Both the position numbers and the translations under genes were made by a program. Below the pieces are notes generated by a model. That model did no database searches. It saw only the letters and a program-made list of their open reading frames with translations, and was not told the DNA's origin. This document shows, one piece after another, positions 53,425 through 62,802 of a stretch of DNA of 64,000 nucleotides; the stretch's first letter is position 1; each line of letters begins with the position of its first letter. The stretch is from NCBI GenBank assembly GCA_023512835.1, contig CM042085.1:33142312-33206311 (forward strand). Direction: 5' to 3'. Source of the DNA: Taxillus chinensis (Eukaryota; Streptophyta; Magnoliopsida; Santalales; Loranthaceae).

Positions 53425-54579
53425 CTACAAATACTCCACCCATCTCCTCTGCCTCAAATTCAAGTCCTTTTGAGTAAAGATGTACTGAAGGCTCTTGTGG
53501 TCAGAAAATACGATGAACTTCTCCCCCAAAAGGTAATGTTGCCAACTCTTCAAGGCAAAGATGACAGCTGCCAACTCAAGATCATGGGTAGGGTAAGTCT
53601 GCTCATGACGCTTCAACTGCCTCGACCCATAAGCTACCACACTGTGCTCCTGCATAAGCACACACCCCAAACCAACCCTGGACGCAAGACAATATACCTC
53701 ATATGGGATATCCTTCCGATGTAACCTCAACACCGGTGCAGTGGTCAAACGGGTTTTGAGAGCCTCAAACGCCTGCTGGCACTTGTCGGTCCACTCAAAT
53801 TTCACTCCCTTCCGGGTCAGCGCCGTCATAGGAGCTGCCAAACAGGAGAATCCCTCTACAAAACGACGGTAATAGCCTGCCAAGCCAAGAAAACTACGAA
53901 TCTCGAAAACATTAGTTGGCCTCTCCCACGATGCCACAACCTCAATCTTGGCTGGGTCCACCCTAACTCCCTCAGCGGACACCACAAGGCCAAGGAAATG
54001 AACCTCCTGTATCCAAAACTCACATTTGCTAAATTTAGCAAATAACTGTTGGTCCCTCAAGGTTTGCAACACTGTTGCCAGATGCTCCCCATGCTCCCTC
54101 TCGGTCTTGGAAAACCACCGGGCTCCACTTAATTGGTCAAACAGGTCATCTATCCGAGGCAAAGGGTACTTGTTCTTTACAGTCACCGAGTTCAACTTCC
54201 TATAGTCGATGCAAAGGCGTAGCGTGCCATCTGCCTTCTTTGCAAAGAGCACCAGAGCACCCCAAGGTGAGGTACTCGGTCTGATATACCCCTGGTCCAC
54301 CAACTCCTCTATCTGCCGCTGAAGCTCCCTCAGCTCAGCTGGCCCCATACGATATGTTACTTGGGAGATTGGGCCAGTCCCCGGTACCAACTCAATGGTG
54401 AACTCTACACTCCTCTTAGGAGGTAAATTCCTCAACTGGTCAGGAAAGACATCCTGAAATTGGCCAACAACTGCTGGCCACACTCTCTTTTCCACTTTTC
54501 TCTCCTCAGCAAAGGTCAGGGCTGCCAACCTGTGGGTGATGGCACCCCAGTGGTCCAACACTGGCCCATCCTGACTCAC
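53425..54579 (-). pseudogene. TK3 reverse transcriptase/RNase H with internal 73-codon deletion
   Basis: Open for 384 codons, but [21 protein letters not shown] runs straight into [14 protein letters not shown]; the stretch with FGLTNAP and FIDD present in TK1 and TK2 is missing. The rest ([16 protein letters not shown], RNase H with [13 protein letters not shown] and [16 protein letters not shown]) is intact to a stop at 53425. The enzyme would be inactive. The junction at 54106-54112 shows ttggaa. Confidence 0.93.
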
Positions 54580-54661
54580 CTCACAGTCCCACTCCCCCTG
54601 CAGGTGTCACGAAGGATACACGCCGCCGATAACAGTCTATCTTGGCCTGGAAAGCCATAAG

Positions 54662-55501
54662 TCAATCCATACCCAAGATCAAGTCAAAAACACACAAGGG
54701 CATTACATGCAAGTCGAAGGTTAGCTCCACACTTCCTATGGTTAACACACAGTCATGGCAAACACGCCGTACTTCAATCATACCTCCCACTGGAGACTCA
54801 ACAACTAGGGGCTTCGCTGCCTCCACACAAGTCAACCCCAAGCTATCTATTACAAGCTCAGCAACAAAAGAACACGATGCACCTGTATCGAAAAGAATAG
54901 AAGCTAATGTATAGGAGATCAAAAGGGTACCTCTAACCATTGATGGTCCTGCCCCACCCTCCGCCGGTGGGGGTGGTAGCTCAGCCTCCTCCTGATACGT
55001 CGCCTCCAGCGCAAACACCCTCCCTTGGCCTGAGCCACTAGTCAGCTCACTTACTGGGCGCTTCCCGCCAAGACTGCCTCCAACCTCAGTCTGCTGTCGC
55101 TCTGGCCTCCCCTGAGGTCGGGTCTGGCTAGATCCTGCCTGGCTGGCCTGCCACTGATGAGCTGGCCTCTCAGTTGGTGTACGGAAGCTAGCATCACTCC
55201 TCATGCTGGATGCCACGCCTCCTGCTCCCCTGTTGCCACTCCTGCACACCCGGCTCAAGTGGCCCTCTCGCCCACAGCTATTGCATTTCCCGTCTTTCTT
55301 TGGACACTCCCTCCTGAAGTGGCCTTGCTCCCCACAGCAATGACAACCGCTAGGGAGACCTCCTGCTGGACCTCCCAATCTGCTACCGCCAGAGCTAGAC
55401 CTCCATGGGTGTACCGATGTCTGTCCCCTGCTGCGGAAGGAACTGTTGTCCCTCTCTTCGGTCTTGGGCCTCTTGGGTCCCGAATCACGTTCAGATCCAC
55501 C
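54662..55501 (-). pseudogene. TK3 zinc knuckles and protease
   Basis: Two CCHC knuckles: CHCCGEQGHFRREC and CNSCGREGHLSRVC (55245-55345). Protease ILFDTGASCSFVAELVIDSLGL (about 54850-54910), ending LILGMD with TGA at 54662-54664 where relatives have Trp. It is in frame with gag, so gag-pro was one reading frame. A deletion of about 20 bp near 54600 separates it from RT. Confidence 0.9.
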
Positions 55502-56350
55502 CTACAACTGGCGACCCTGATGGGCCTGCCTCCCATCATCCAGCTCTCTCTCAGCGATACGAGCCGTCTCCACAACTTCAGCATTAGTTCTCAAGCGCAA
55601 GATCGCCACCCTTTGCCTAAGGGCTGGCCTAAGGCCAAAAGTGAACTTGTGGACCTTCAGGTCCACCTTTGCCACAGTCTCGGGGGCAAACCTACTCAAA
55701 CTTCGGAACTCTCGCTCATACTCAGGTACCGTCCTTGATCGTTGCCTGAAGCTGCCAAACTCTTCCCTCTTCTGCCACCTCAAAGACTCCGGGAAGAACT
55801 CATCATGGAAAAGCTGCAAGAACTCCTCCCAAAGCATGAACTGCACCGCACGGCTCCCTGCGACACTCAACCACCACTCCAGAGCACTCCCCTCTAGCTG
55901 CCGAATGGATAGTCTCACCTTATCCTCCTCCTGGGGTAGGAGAAAGGAAAACACATGCTCGATCTGCCTCAGCCGGTGCTCAGCTAACACTAGGTCCTCC
56001 TCCCCTTTGAATCGCGGAGGTCGTTCCTTTCGGAACCGTGTCACCACGTCATCCTCTGCACGAGTCGGTATGCCACTCAGCGAACCCTCACGCTCCCTTG
56101 GTAACTCCCCCGCTGGTGGTGGCGGTGGTGGTGGCATCACCTGCTGTGCCGCCGTCTCACGGCACACCTCCTCCCGAACTTCTTGCCGTATGCCTTCCCT
56201 TAGCTCTTGGACTTCCAGTCGGATGCCCTCTCGCAGCTGTGCCAGCAACAGCGCATGTCCTCCAACGGACTACCCCACACCCGAACCCTCATGGGCAGAT
56301 GACTCATCAGCCACTGCCCCGGACGCACGAGTCACTCTCCTCGGTGGCAT
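55502..56350 (-). pseudogene. TK3 gag capsid domain
   Basis: ATG at 56348-56350 (MPPRR). TAG at 56270-56272 after 26 codons and TAG at 55502-55504 (CAG in TK2). Capsid text: LEGSALEWWLSVAGS, LFHDEFFPESLRW, YEREFRSLSRFAPE. Apart from these stops it is collinear with TK2 gag and has no 17-bp duplication. Confidence 0.9.
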
Positions 56351-56820
56351 TTTTACTACATGAAGTAAGAAGCACAAACATCAGAACGCGTTCGACAACT
56401 ATCGAGTTTCACTACCTCTACCCCATTATCAAGTCAAGTAGTACATGGCATCACACACATTTCACACATTGCATCAATCAACATTGCACGCAGTTCAAAT
56501 GAACAAGGACCTTTCCTTGTAGTCATGCTCAAGGTACTTCAAGAAGAATCAGAGTTGCACAGTTCACTCCTTATCACATTATTCACATTGTCACATTTCA
56601 ATCCACATTGCACATAGCATTTTATCCACACAAACACACATAAGCAAATGCAACTAGTGCCCTAATGCCCATGCATGCAAACCCTACCACAAGACTGGAC
56701 TACCCCAAGTACACCTTAGAGGCTCAAAGAGGACCATGTTGATCAGGCATGTCCCTCCAGGCTCCTCCAAAGGACTCAAGATATCCAAGTCTGCCCACTA
56801 CCCTAGGCCAACTAGACCAT
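56351..56820 (-). other. TK3 untranslated leader
   Basis: No frame. The PBS-proximal about 180 bp match TK2 (8965-9139) almost base for base. Confidence 0.6.
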
Positions 56821-56832
56821 GCTCTGATACCA
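56821..56832 (-). promoter_or_regulatory. TK3 primer binding site (initiator Met-tRNA type)
   Basis: Minus TGGTATCAGAGC, three bases from the LTR end at 56836. Confidence 0.93.
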
Positions 56833-56835
56833 TAC

Positions 56836-57845
56836 TGTCACGCCCCAGATTTCCAACCCAAGGAGACCGGAACGTGACCCTCCCTTTACCCGGGTTTGGA
56901 TAAAGGGGTTAGAATACAACGTACGCATCACATTTTATATTCAGAGACAAAACCAAATATTTATTAAGTTCAAACATTACATTTATTACATTAAACTCCA
57001 CATTATAAGATCTCCCCACTGGGGTTACAAAGTTCATAAAAACAACAAAATTCAAGAACAATAAGCAAGCCACAAGAAGGTCTTCCTTGGTTCCCACCTA
57101 ACGCCTGTAGGTCCCTGTAAGAAAACAACACCGTAGGACGGGTGAGCAAACACAGCTCAGTAGGGATCATGTCTCCCCGACCCATCCCATGCTCCTATCA
57201 TCTACATGTAGACGTGCACAAGTGCAGTGTAGTGACAACAAGGTACGAGCAGTTTATAATCCAATCAAGCATCAACACACAAGTCACATGTACAACCTAT
57301 GCCACAGCCACACAGGCTATCATGTCCACAACCACACAGGGTAACATTTACAAAACACAGCACACATAGCCACACATAGTCACACAGACATAACATCAAA
57401 CACTTAGCATGTATAGCCTCACAGGTATAAAATCAAACACTTGGTGTGCATAACTTCACAGACACAGTATCGAACATGTAGCGTGCATACATTCACAGGC
57501 TCATGAACCCAGCCGCACAGGCATTTTCTCAAACATGTAACGGGCATATACACAGGCATTTTGTCAAACATGTAACAGGCATGTCACATAGGCATTTTAT
57601 CGAACACTTTACATGCATCACACTAACACCAGAAACACACCAAAAATGCCATTGAAGGCCAACATCCATATAGGAGATCACACCTATATGGATTTACATA
57701 TATAATATATATACAAGCAGGTATAAACCATACCTAAGAACCCTAGAACAGAGTGTGTGGAAAGAAAACTCCCTAAAACCCAACAATTTCCACTTAAGAA
57801 GGCAAAACTGACTAACTCCTCACATCCAAAATACGGGTCATTACA
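56836..57845 (-). repeat. TK3 5' LTR, shortened and without promoter (1010 bp)
   Basis: Matches the 3' LTR closely, but the 37-bp minisatellite is absent (57352) and 601 bp (3' LTR 50839-51439) are missing at 57753, between ctagaacagag and tgtgtggaaag. The lost part holds TATA, CT tract, palindromes and CACGTG boxes. The U3 end and the R/U5 side remain. Confidence 0.95.
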
Positions 57846-57859
57846 AAGCCCCTCCCAAG

Positions 57860-59414
57860 TGTCATCACTGGTTTTCGTCCGGGCCCTTTTGGGGTGAGCT
57901 CAAACTAGACCAATGGTGAGAAATTTTAGAGTCGCCACCAACTGTTTTTGGGGTACAGTTGGATACCCTCTACCTTGAGTAGTTTTAAGTGTATGGTCTA
58001 CGTTATCAGAGATGGGTTCGGGAGTTGGTTACGTGTAGGGAAGGATTAGCACCCCTACAACGCCCTTTCGGTATCTAATTTAGGAGGAGGAGGTTTTATT
58101 TTATTTGTACTGCCATAGCTGGGTTAAGTTTCCTAAAAAAGTCTATGAGTTTTATTTAGCTAAGTTATTTATTAAAGTCATGGTTAAAATGGATTTATCC
58201 TAAATTTCTAAAGGGAATCCTAAAAAGTTTTGGGTTTTGTTTGAAATGGAGAATGAGACCCTATGGATTGGTTTTGGGTTTTTGATTTTGTTTTGGAGTC
58301 CTAGAAAATGATTTTTTTTTCCTTTTTTTTTTGTTTTTTTTGTTTTGTTTTGTTTTTTTTGATTTTGAAAGACATTTGGAATACATTTTATGAAAACATT
58401 TTCAAAACATGTTATTGAAGAGATTTTTAAAAAATATTTTATTAAAAAAAACGTTTTGTTTTGTTTTGTTTTTTGTTTGTTTTTTTTGTTGGTTTGTTGG
58501 TTTGTTTTTTCTTTTTTTTGCGGGTGCTGCGGGTCGAAGGTCGGAGTGTCGGCAGGGTCGAAGCTTCGGTGGGTCGAATTTCGGGTCGAAGGTCGGAGTG
58601 TCGGCAGGTCGAAGGTCAATGGTCAACGGGCCGAAAACTTACTGGTATTGCAAGTCAAGGTTCGAAGGTCGGAGTGTTGGCAGGGTCGGAGCTTCGGGGG
58701 TCGAAGGGTCGAAGGTGGAATCAGCAGGTCAACGGGGCTTCGAGGCTTCGAGGCTTCGGGGCTTCGGGGCTTCGAGCTTCGAGGCTTCGGGGCTCCGAGC
58801 TTCGGGGCTTCGGGGCTTCGAGCTTCGGGGCTTCGAGGCTTCGAGGCTTCGGGGCTTCGGGCTTCGGGGCTTCGAGGCTTCGAAGGTCAACGGGTCGCAG
58901 TGTCGGCAGGTCAACGGTCAACGGTAAACCCCATTTTTACCTTTTTACCCCCACCAAAAATGCAAAACTGGGTAACCTTCCAGGAATTGTTTGGGGAGAT
59001 CTGTATTCGCCTACATAGGCATTTTGAAGAGTTTCGCATGATCACTTTTGCGGGCAGTTTGACCAGGGGCATTGACCGTCTTTTAGCAAGTTTGACTTTT
59101 TCCAACGAAAGTTGTTTTGGCCATAACTTCTTCATTTTAAGTCCGATTTGAGCTCGGTCAAGTGCGTTGGTCTCCAATTTTCATCCTCCATCACCTGGTG
59201 TTGGTCTTGGAGCGCTTCAAGGACTTATAGCAGAAGTCATTAATTTTGAACTCCCCCATCCGTGTCAATTGTATCCATCTCATGCAGATTGGGGTAGACC
59301 ATTCCTTGGAAGTATGGGATCATTGTGGACCTGTTCAACAAGGTATATGGCATGGGCAGAAAGGTATATCAAATGGGGTTAGTATGTCCAACCCGGACAA
59401 AATGGGGTCTAGCA
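57860..59414 (-). repeat. TAT2 3' LTR (1555 bp)
   Basis: Plus ends TGTCATCACTGG…GGGGTCTAGCA. Shares with TAT1 the start, agtcgccacca, acgccctttcgg and a T-rich tract (58300-58510). Contains tcgaaggtcggagtgtcggc repeats (58530-58700) and a 9-bp minisatellite (58735-58885). Confidence 0.9.
58735..58885. repeat. 8-10 bp minisatellite ggcttcgag/ggcttcggg in the TAT2 LTR
   Basis: About 16 copies; every unit keeps a TTCG core, so the stretch is CpG-dense. Long open frames across it are repeat artefacts. Confidence 0.9.
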
Positions 59415-59448
59415 GCTGCCCCTCTTTTGTGCACTGTTTGTATACAAA
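59415..59448 (-). promoter_or_regulatory. TAT2 polypurine tract and 12-bp palindrome
   Basis: Minus AAAAGAGGGGCAGC next to the LTR, and TTTGTATACAAA at 59437-59448, same spacing as in TAT1. Confidence 0.85.
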
Positions 59449-59622
59449 CATCGTACAAAGATAAAAGGGAGTCATTTTGGACGGGTTGGAGCACTTACCT
59501 TACTTACCTAGAGGAAGAAGTGCGACGGTTGGGTTCGTCCCCGAGAGGGAAAAGGGGCTTTACAGGCCGGTGTGCTTGGATAATACCTTGATGAGGCATC
59601 TAAGGCCGTTTGATACCAGAGA

Positions 59623-60380
59623 TTGAAAGCCTACAACAATGACAGGCTTGAACTAAAAAAAGAGAAAAGGCCCACAACAATGATGGGCGTGAACTAAAAG
59701 TTGAAAGGCCCACAGCAACGATAGGCTCGAACTGAAAAATGGAAAAAGGCCCACCATAATGATGGGCTTGAATTGGAAACTGAAAGGCCCACAGCAACGA
59801 TAGGCTCGAATTGAAAAATGGAAAAAGGCCCACAACAATGATGGGCTTGAATTGAAAATGAATAGCCCACAGCAACGATGGGCTCGAACTGAAAACGGGA
59901 AAGCCCACAGCAACGATAGGCTTAAATTGAAAATGGAAAAGCCCACAGCAATGATAGGCTTAAACGGAAAAATGAAAGGCCCACTGCAACGATAGGCTTG
60001 AAGTGAAAACGGGAAAATGAAGGGCCCACTGCAACGATAGGCTCGAATCGAAAATGGAAAGCCCACAACAACGATAGGCTTGAATTGAAAATGGATAGCC
60101 CACAGCAACGATAGGCTTGAATTGAAAAAGGATAGCCCACAGCAACGATAGGCTCGAATTGAAAACGGGAAAGCCCACAGCAACGATAGGCTTAAATTGA
60201 AAATGGATAGCCCACAGCAACGATAGGCTTGAATTGAAAATGGATAGCCCACAGCAATGATAGGCTCGAATTAAAAAATGGAAAGCCCACAGCAACGATA
60301 GGCTTGAAGTGCAAATGGATAGCCCACAGCAACGATAGGCTTGAATTGAAAACGGATAGCCCACAGCAACGATAGGCTTG
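59623..60380. repeat. 37-38 bp tandem array between integrase and 3' LTR of TAT2
   Basis: About 20 copies around the core gcccacagcaacgataggct followed by tgaattgaaaa. The unit is mostly 37 bp, not a multiple of three, and no frame of the minus strand is quickly closed, so overlapping repeat ORFs (for example 59653-60252) appear. I see no reason to call them proteins. Confidence 0.93.
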
Positions 60381-60451
60381 TTGGAGACATCAAATGGTAT
60401 TTGGGGAAATGCTTTAAGGAATTGGTGAGTTTGGGAAGTAACCCAATTTAA

Positions 60452-60491
60452 GCTCCCTCTACGAGTTCACTCAAGGAGATCGCTCTACGAG
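60452..60491 (-). other. Conserved double-CTCTACGAG box in the TAT2 3' region
   Basis: Matches 22024-22067 of TAT1. Lies between the array and the hairpins, as in TAT1. Confidence 0.7.
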
Positions 60492-61414
60492 GTGACCCAA
60501 AATGGGAAAAGTTTGTCAATTGCCAAAAGGGATGCGCTTAGAGCTTGGGGAAATTGCAAAGGAAGAGGTGTACAGTTGAACGAAGAAAAGCTAGGATAGC
60601 TTGAAGAGAAGTTGGCTGAATATGAGCTCATAGGATCTCCAGGGGCAGCAAAATTCCTGCAATTACAGAGCATGTTGAATGTATGCCAATGATGCATGGA
60701 CTGCAATCTGCTGTATGCGGGGGTACATAAACCTCAACTTGTGGTGAAATATGATGCAATGTGATGCCATGCGATGTATGCATTGAAATGCCATGTGATG
60801 TATCACTGAGGGTTTGGCCGTTTGGCTAACATTCAACTTGTTGGGGAACAATGTTCTTTTTGGGATGGAGAGTCCGCCCTGTCTTTGCTGGGGAACTCCC
60901 TATTGTGCATGAAGGGTCTATTAAATTTTGCTTCACCATATTGAGGAGCTTGATTTGACGGCTTCTCTGGGGATAGTGATATCCTGTGGAGATATGAGTA
61001 CTCCGAATTGGAGGCTTTAAGTTGTTTGAGGATTTTGAGCTTGGCCCTACTCATAAGGCAATGCTAGAAGAGCTTACTGGGGATTTAAGATGTTCTACTC
61101 AAATATGAAATGAAGACGATGTAACATGATTAAAGAGATAAAAAGATTTTTGCTGGTTTAATTCCACAAAACATATTTATATCATAAAAAGTGTCCTATC
61201 GTCATAATCTGATAAATAGAATCGCAAGTCTTTAAAAGCATAATGTACAAATTTGATTCGAGTGTGCCGTAGGTTTGACCAAGTCTTCCACTGTTTGCAG
61301 TCGCTGTTTTTTGGATGGGGTTGTCTCTACTACTTGCAACGGACCCTATTTGTTGTGGTCCTGATCCTTTCAGTTTCTGACTGAACTAATTTCACCCTTC
61401 AAGATTTATTGTTG
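60492..61414 (-). other. TAT2 3' non-coding sequence without recognised features
   Basis: AT-rich, atgatgc/tgcgatgtatgcat-type repeats near 60690-60800; no frame related to known proteins. Confidence 0.5.
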
Positions 61415-61540
61415 GCTTTGTATTTTACCCTTGGTGCCCTTTCGGGTTTTCACCAAGTCCGCCTTTGTTTTCTTTTTTTGTCTTTTGTTGGAGCTTTGTA
61501 TTTTACCCTTGGTGCCCTTTCGGGTTTTCACCAAGTCCGC
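61415..61540 (-). other. Two tandem structured hairpins in the TAT2 3' region
   Basis: Both copies (61430-61457 and 61508-61535) fold on the minus strand as CTTGGTG-AAAA-CCC-GAAA-GGG-CACCAAG: 7-bp stem, A4 bulge, 3-bp stem, GAAA tetraloop. Spacing 78 bp (74 in TAT1). Flanks gcggact and gggtaaaatacaaag are kept. Confidence 0.75.
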
Positions 61541-61579
61541 TCATTGCAAGAAAGAGAATCTGGTTGGGAGGCATGAGAG

Positions 61580-62802
61580 TTAAGCACAAAACTTTTTGAC
61601 GGCATCGCTATTCACTGGATTAGGAAGCTCGTCTCCGTCCATTTTGGCAAGGATCAATGCGCCTCCTGAGAATGCTTTTTTCACAACATATGGGCCTTCA
61701 TAATTGGGAGTCCACTTGCCTCTATGGTCATGTTGAATTGGCAAGATCTTCTTGAGGACAAGATCACCCTCTTGAAAGCTTCTAGGCTTCACCTTTTTAT
61801 TGTAATTGTTCATCATTCTCTGTTGATCTGACTGTCCTCTCGCAAACGCGCCAAGCGCTTGCCTTCAATTAAATTCAACTGCTCATAACGACTTTGGGCC
61901 CATTCTGCTTCTTCGAGTTGAGTGTCCTTAAGTATTCGGAGGGAAGGTATCTCCACTTCGACCGGTAGAACTGCTTCCATGCCATAGACCAAAGAAAATG
62001 GAGTTGCCCCAGTCGATGTACGCACTGAGGTACGATAGGCGTGCAAAGCGTAAGGTAGCTTCTCGTGCCAATCTTTGTACGTTTCGGTCATCTTTCTGAT
62101 AATGTTTTTGATGTTCTTGTTGGCTGCCTCGACTGCTCCATTCATCTTTGGGCGATAGGGGGTCGAGTTGCGGTGTTGAATTTTGTATGTTTCGCACAAC
62201 CTCCCTATCATCCAGCTGTTCAAATTGGCAGCATTGTCCGTTATGATCTGCTCGGGAAGACCATATCGGCATATGATGTTGTTCCGTATAAATCGAAGTA
62301 CCACAGCCTGTGTGACATTAGCGTATGATGCTGCTTCGACCCACTTGGTGAAGTAATCAATGGCTACCAAAATGAAACGATGACCATTAGATGCTTTTGG
62401 AGATATTGGTCCGATAACGTCAATGCCCCAAAGTGAGAACGGCCACGGGGAGACCATCACGTGTAGTTTGGACGGCGGTACTTGAATCTTGTCGCCATAA
62501 ATTTGACACTTGAGGCATTTGCGCACATATTCAATGCAATCTTTTTCCATGGTAACCCAATAGTAGCCCATTCGCATGATTTGTCTTGTTAATGCATGTC
62601 CATTTGCATGTGAACCGCATTCCCCTTCGTGCACTTCTTTCATTATCTGTATTGACTCTTCTTTTGCCACACACCGCAATAGCACCATGTCGTGGTTTCT
62701 CTTATACATAATTGAGCCATCAACATAATAGTTGGATGCTGACCTTCGGATATTTCTCTTATCAGATTCAGTGGCCTCTGCTGGGTATTCTTGCTTAAGC
62801 TA
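61580..62802 (-). pseudogene. TAT2 integrase
   Basis: HHCC: VHEGECGSHANGH…CIEYVRKCLKCQIYG (62510-62640). Core D in WGIDVIGP, D in ITDNAANLN, E in NGAVEAANKNIKNI with 35 residues between the last two. C-terminal domain in a shifted frame (61580-61816: FQEGDLVLKKILPIQHDHRG). Frameshift near 61817; TAG at 62800-62802 upstream. Otherwise an intact Tat integrase, about 400 residues, without chromodomain. Confidence 0.92.

Larger units (their letters stand above)
49729..57850 (-). mobile_element. TK3: complete Tekay-like element (49734-57845) with AAGCC duplication
   Basis: 3' LTR 49734-51531, polypurine tract, pol, gag, leader, primer site 56821-56832, 5' LTR 56836-57845; AAGCC at 49729-49733 and 57846-57850. 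Unequal LTRs (1798 and 1010 bp) reflect two deletions or expansions. Gag-pol has at least four stops and a 219-bp deletion of the RT core. The chromodomain-like tail at 51813-51960 supports the Tekay assignment of the whole TK group. Confidence 0.95.

Noticed and set aside
58390..59151. 253-codon plus-strand ORF in the TAT2 LTR and its overlapping relatives
   Set aside because: It is T-rich tract plus the ggcttcgag minisatellite; repeats translate to a simple Gly/Phe/Ser pattern with no domain.
59653..60252. 199-codon minus-strand repeat ORF
   Set aside because: Produced by the 37-38 bp tandem array; alternative frames are open as well and no start context or homology supports it.
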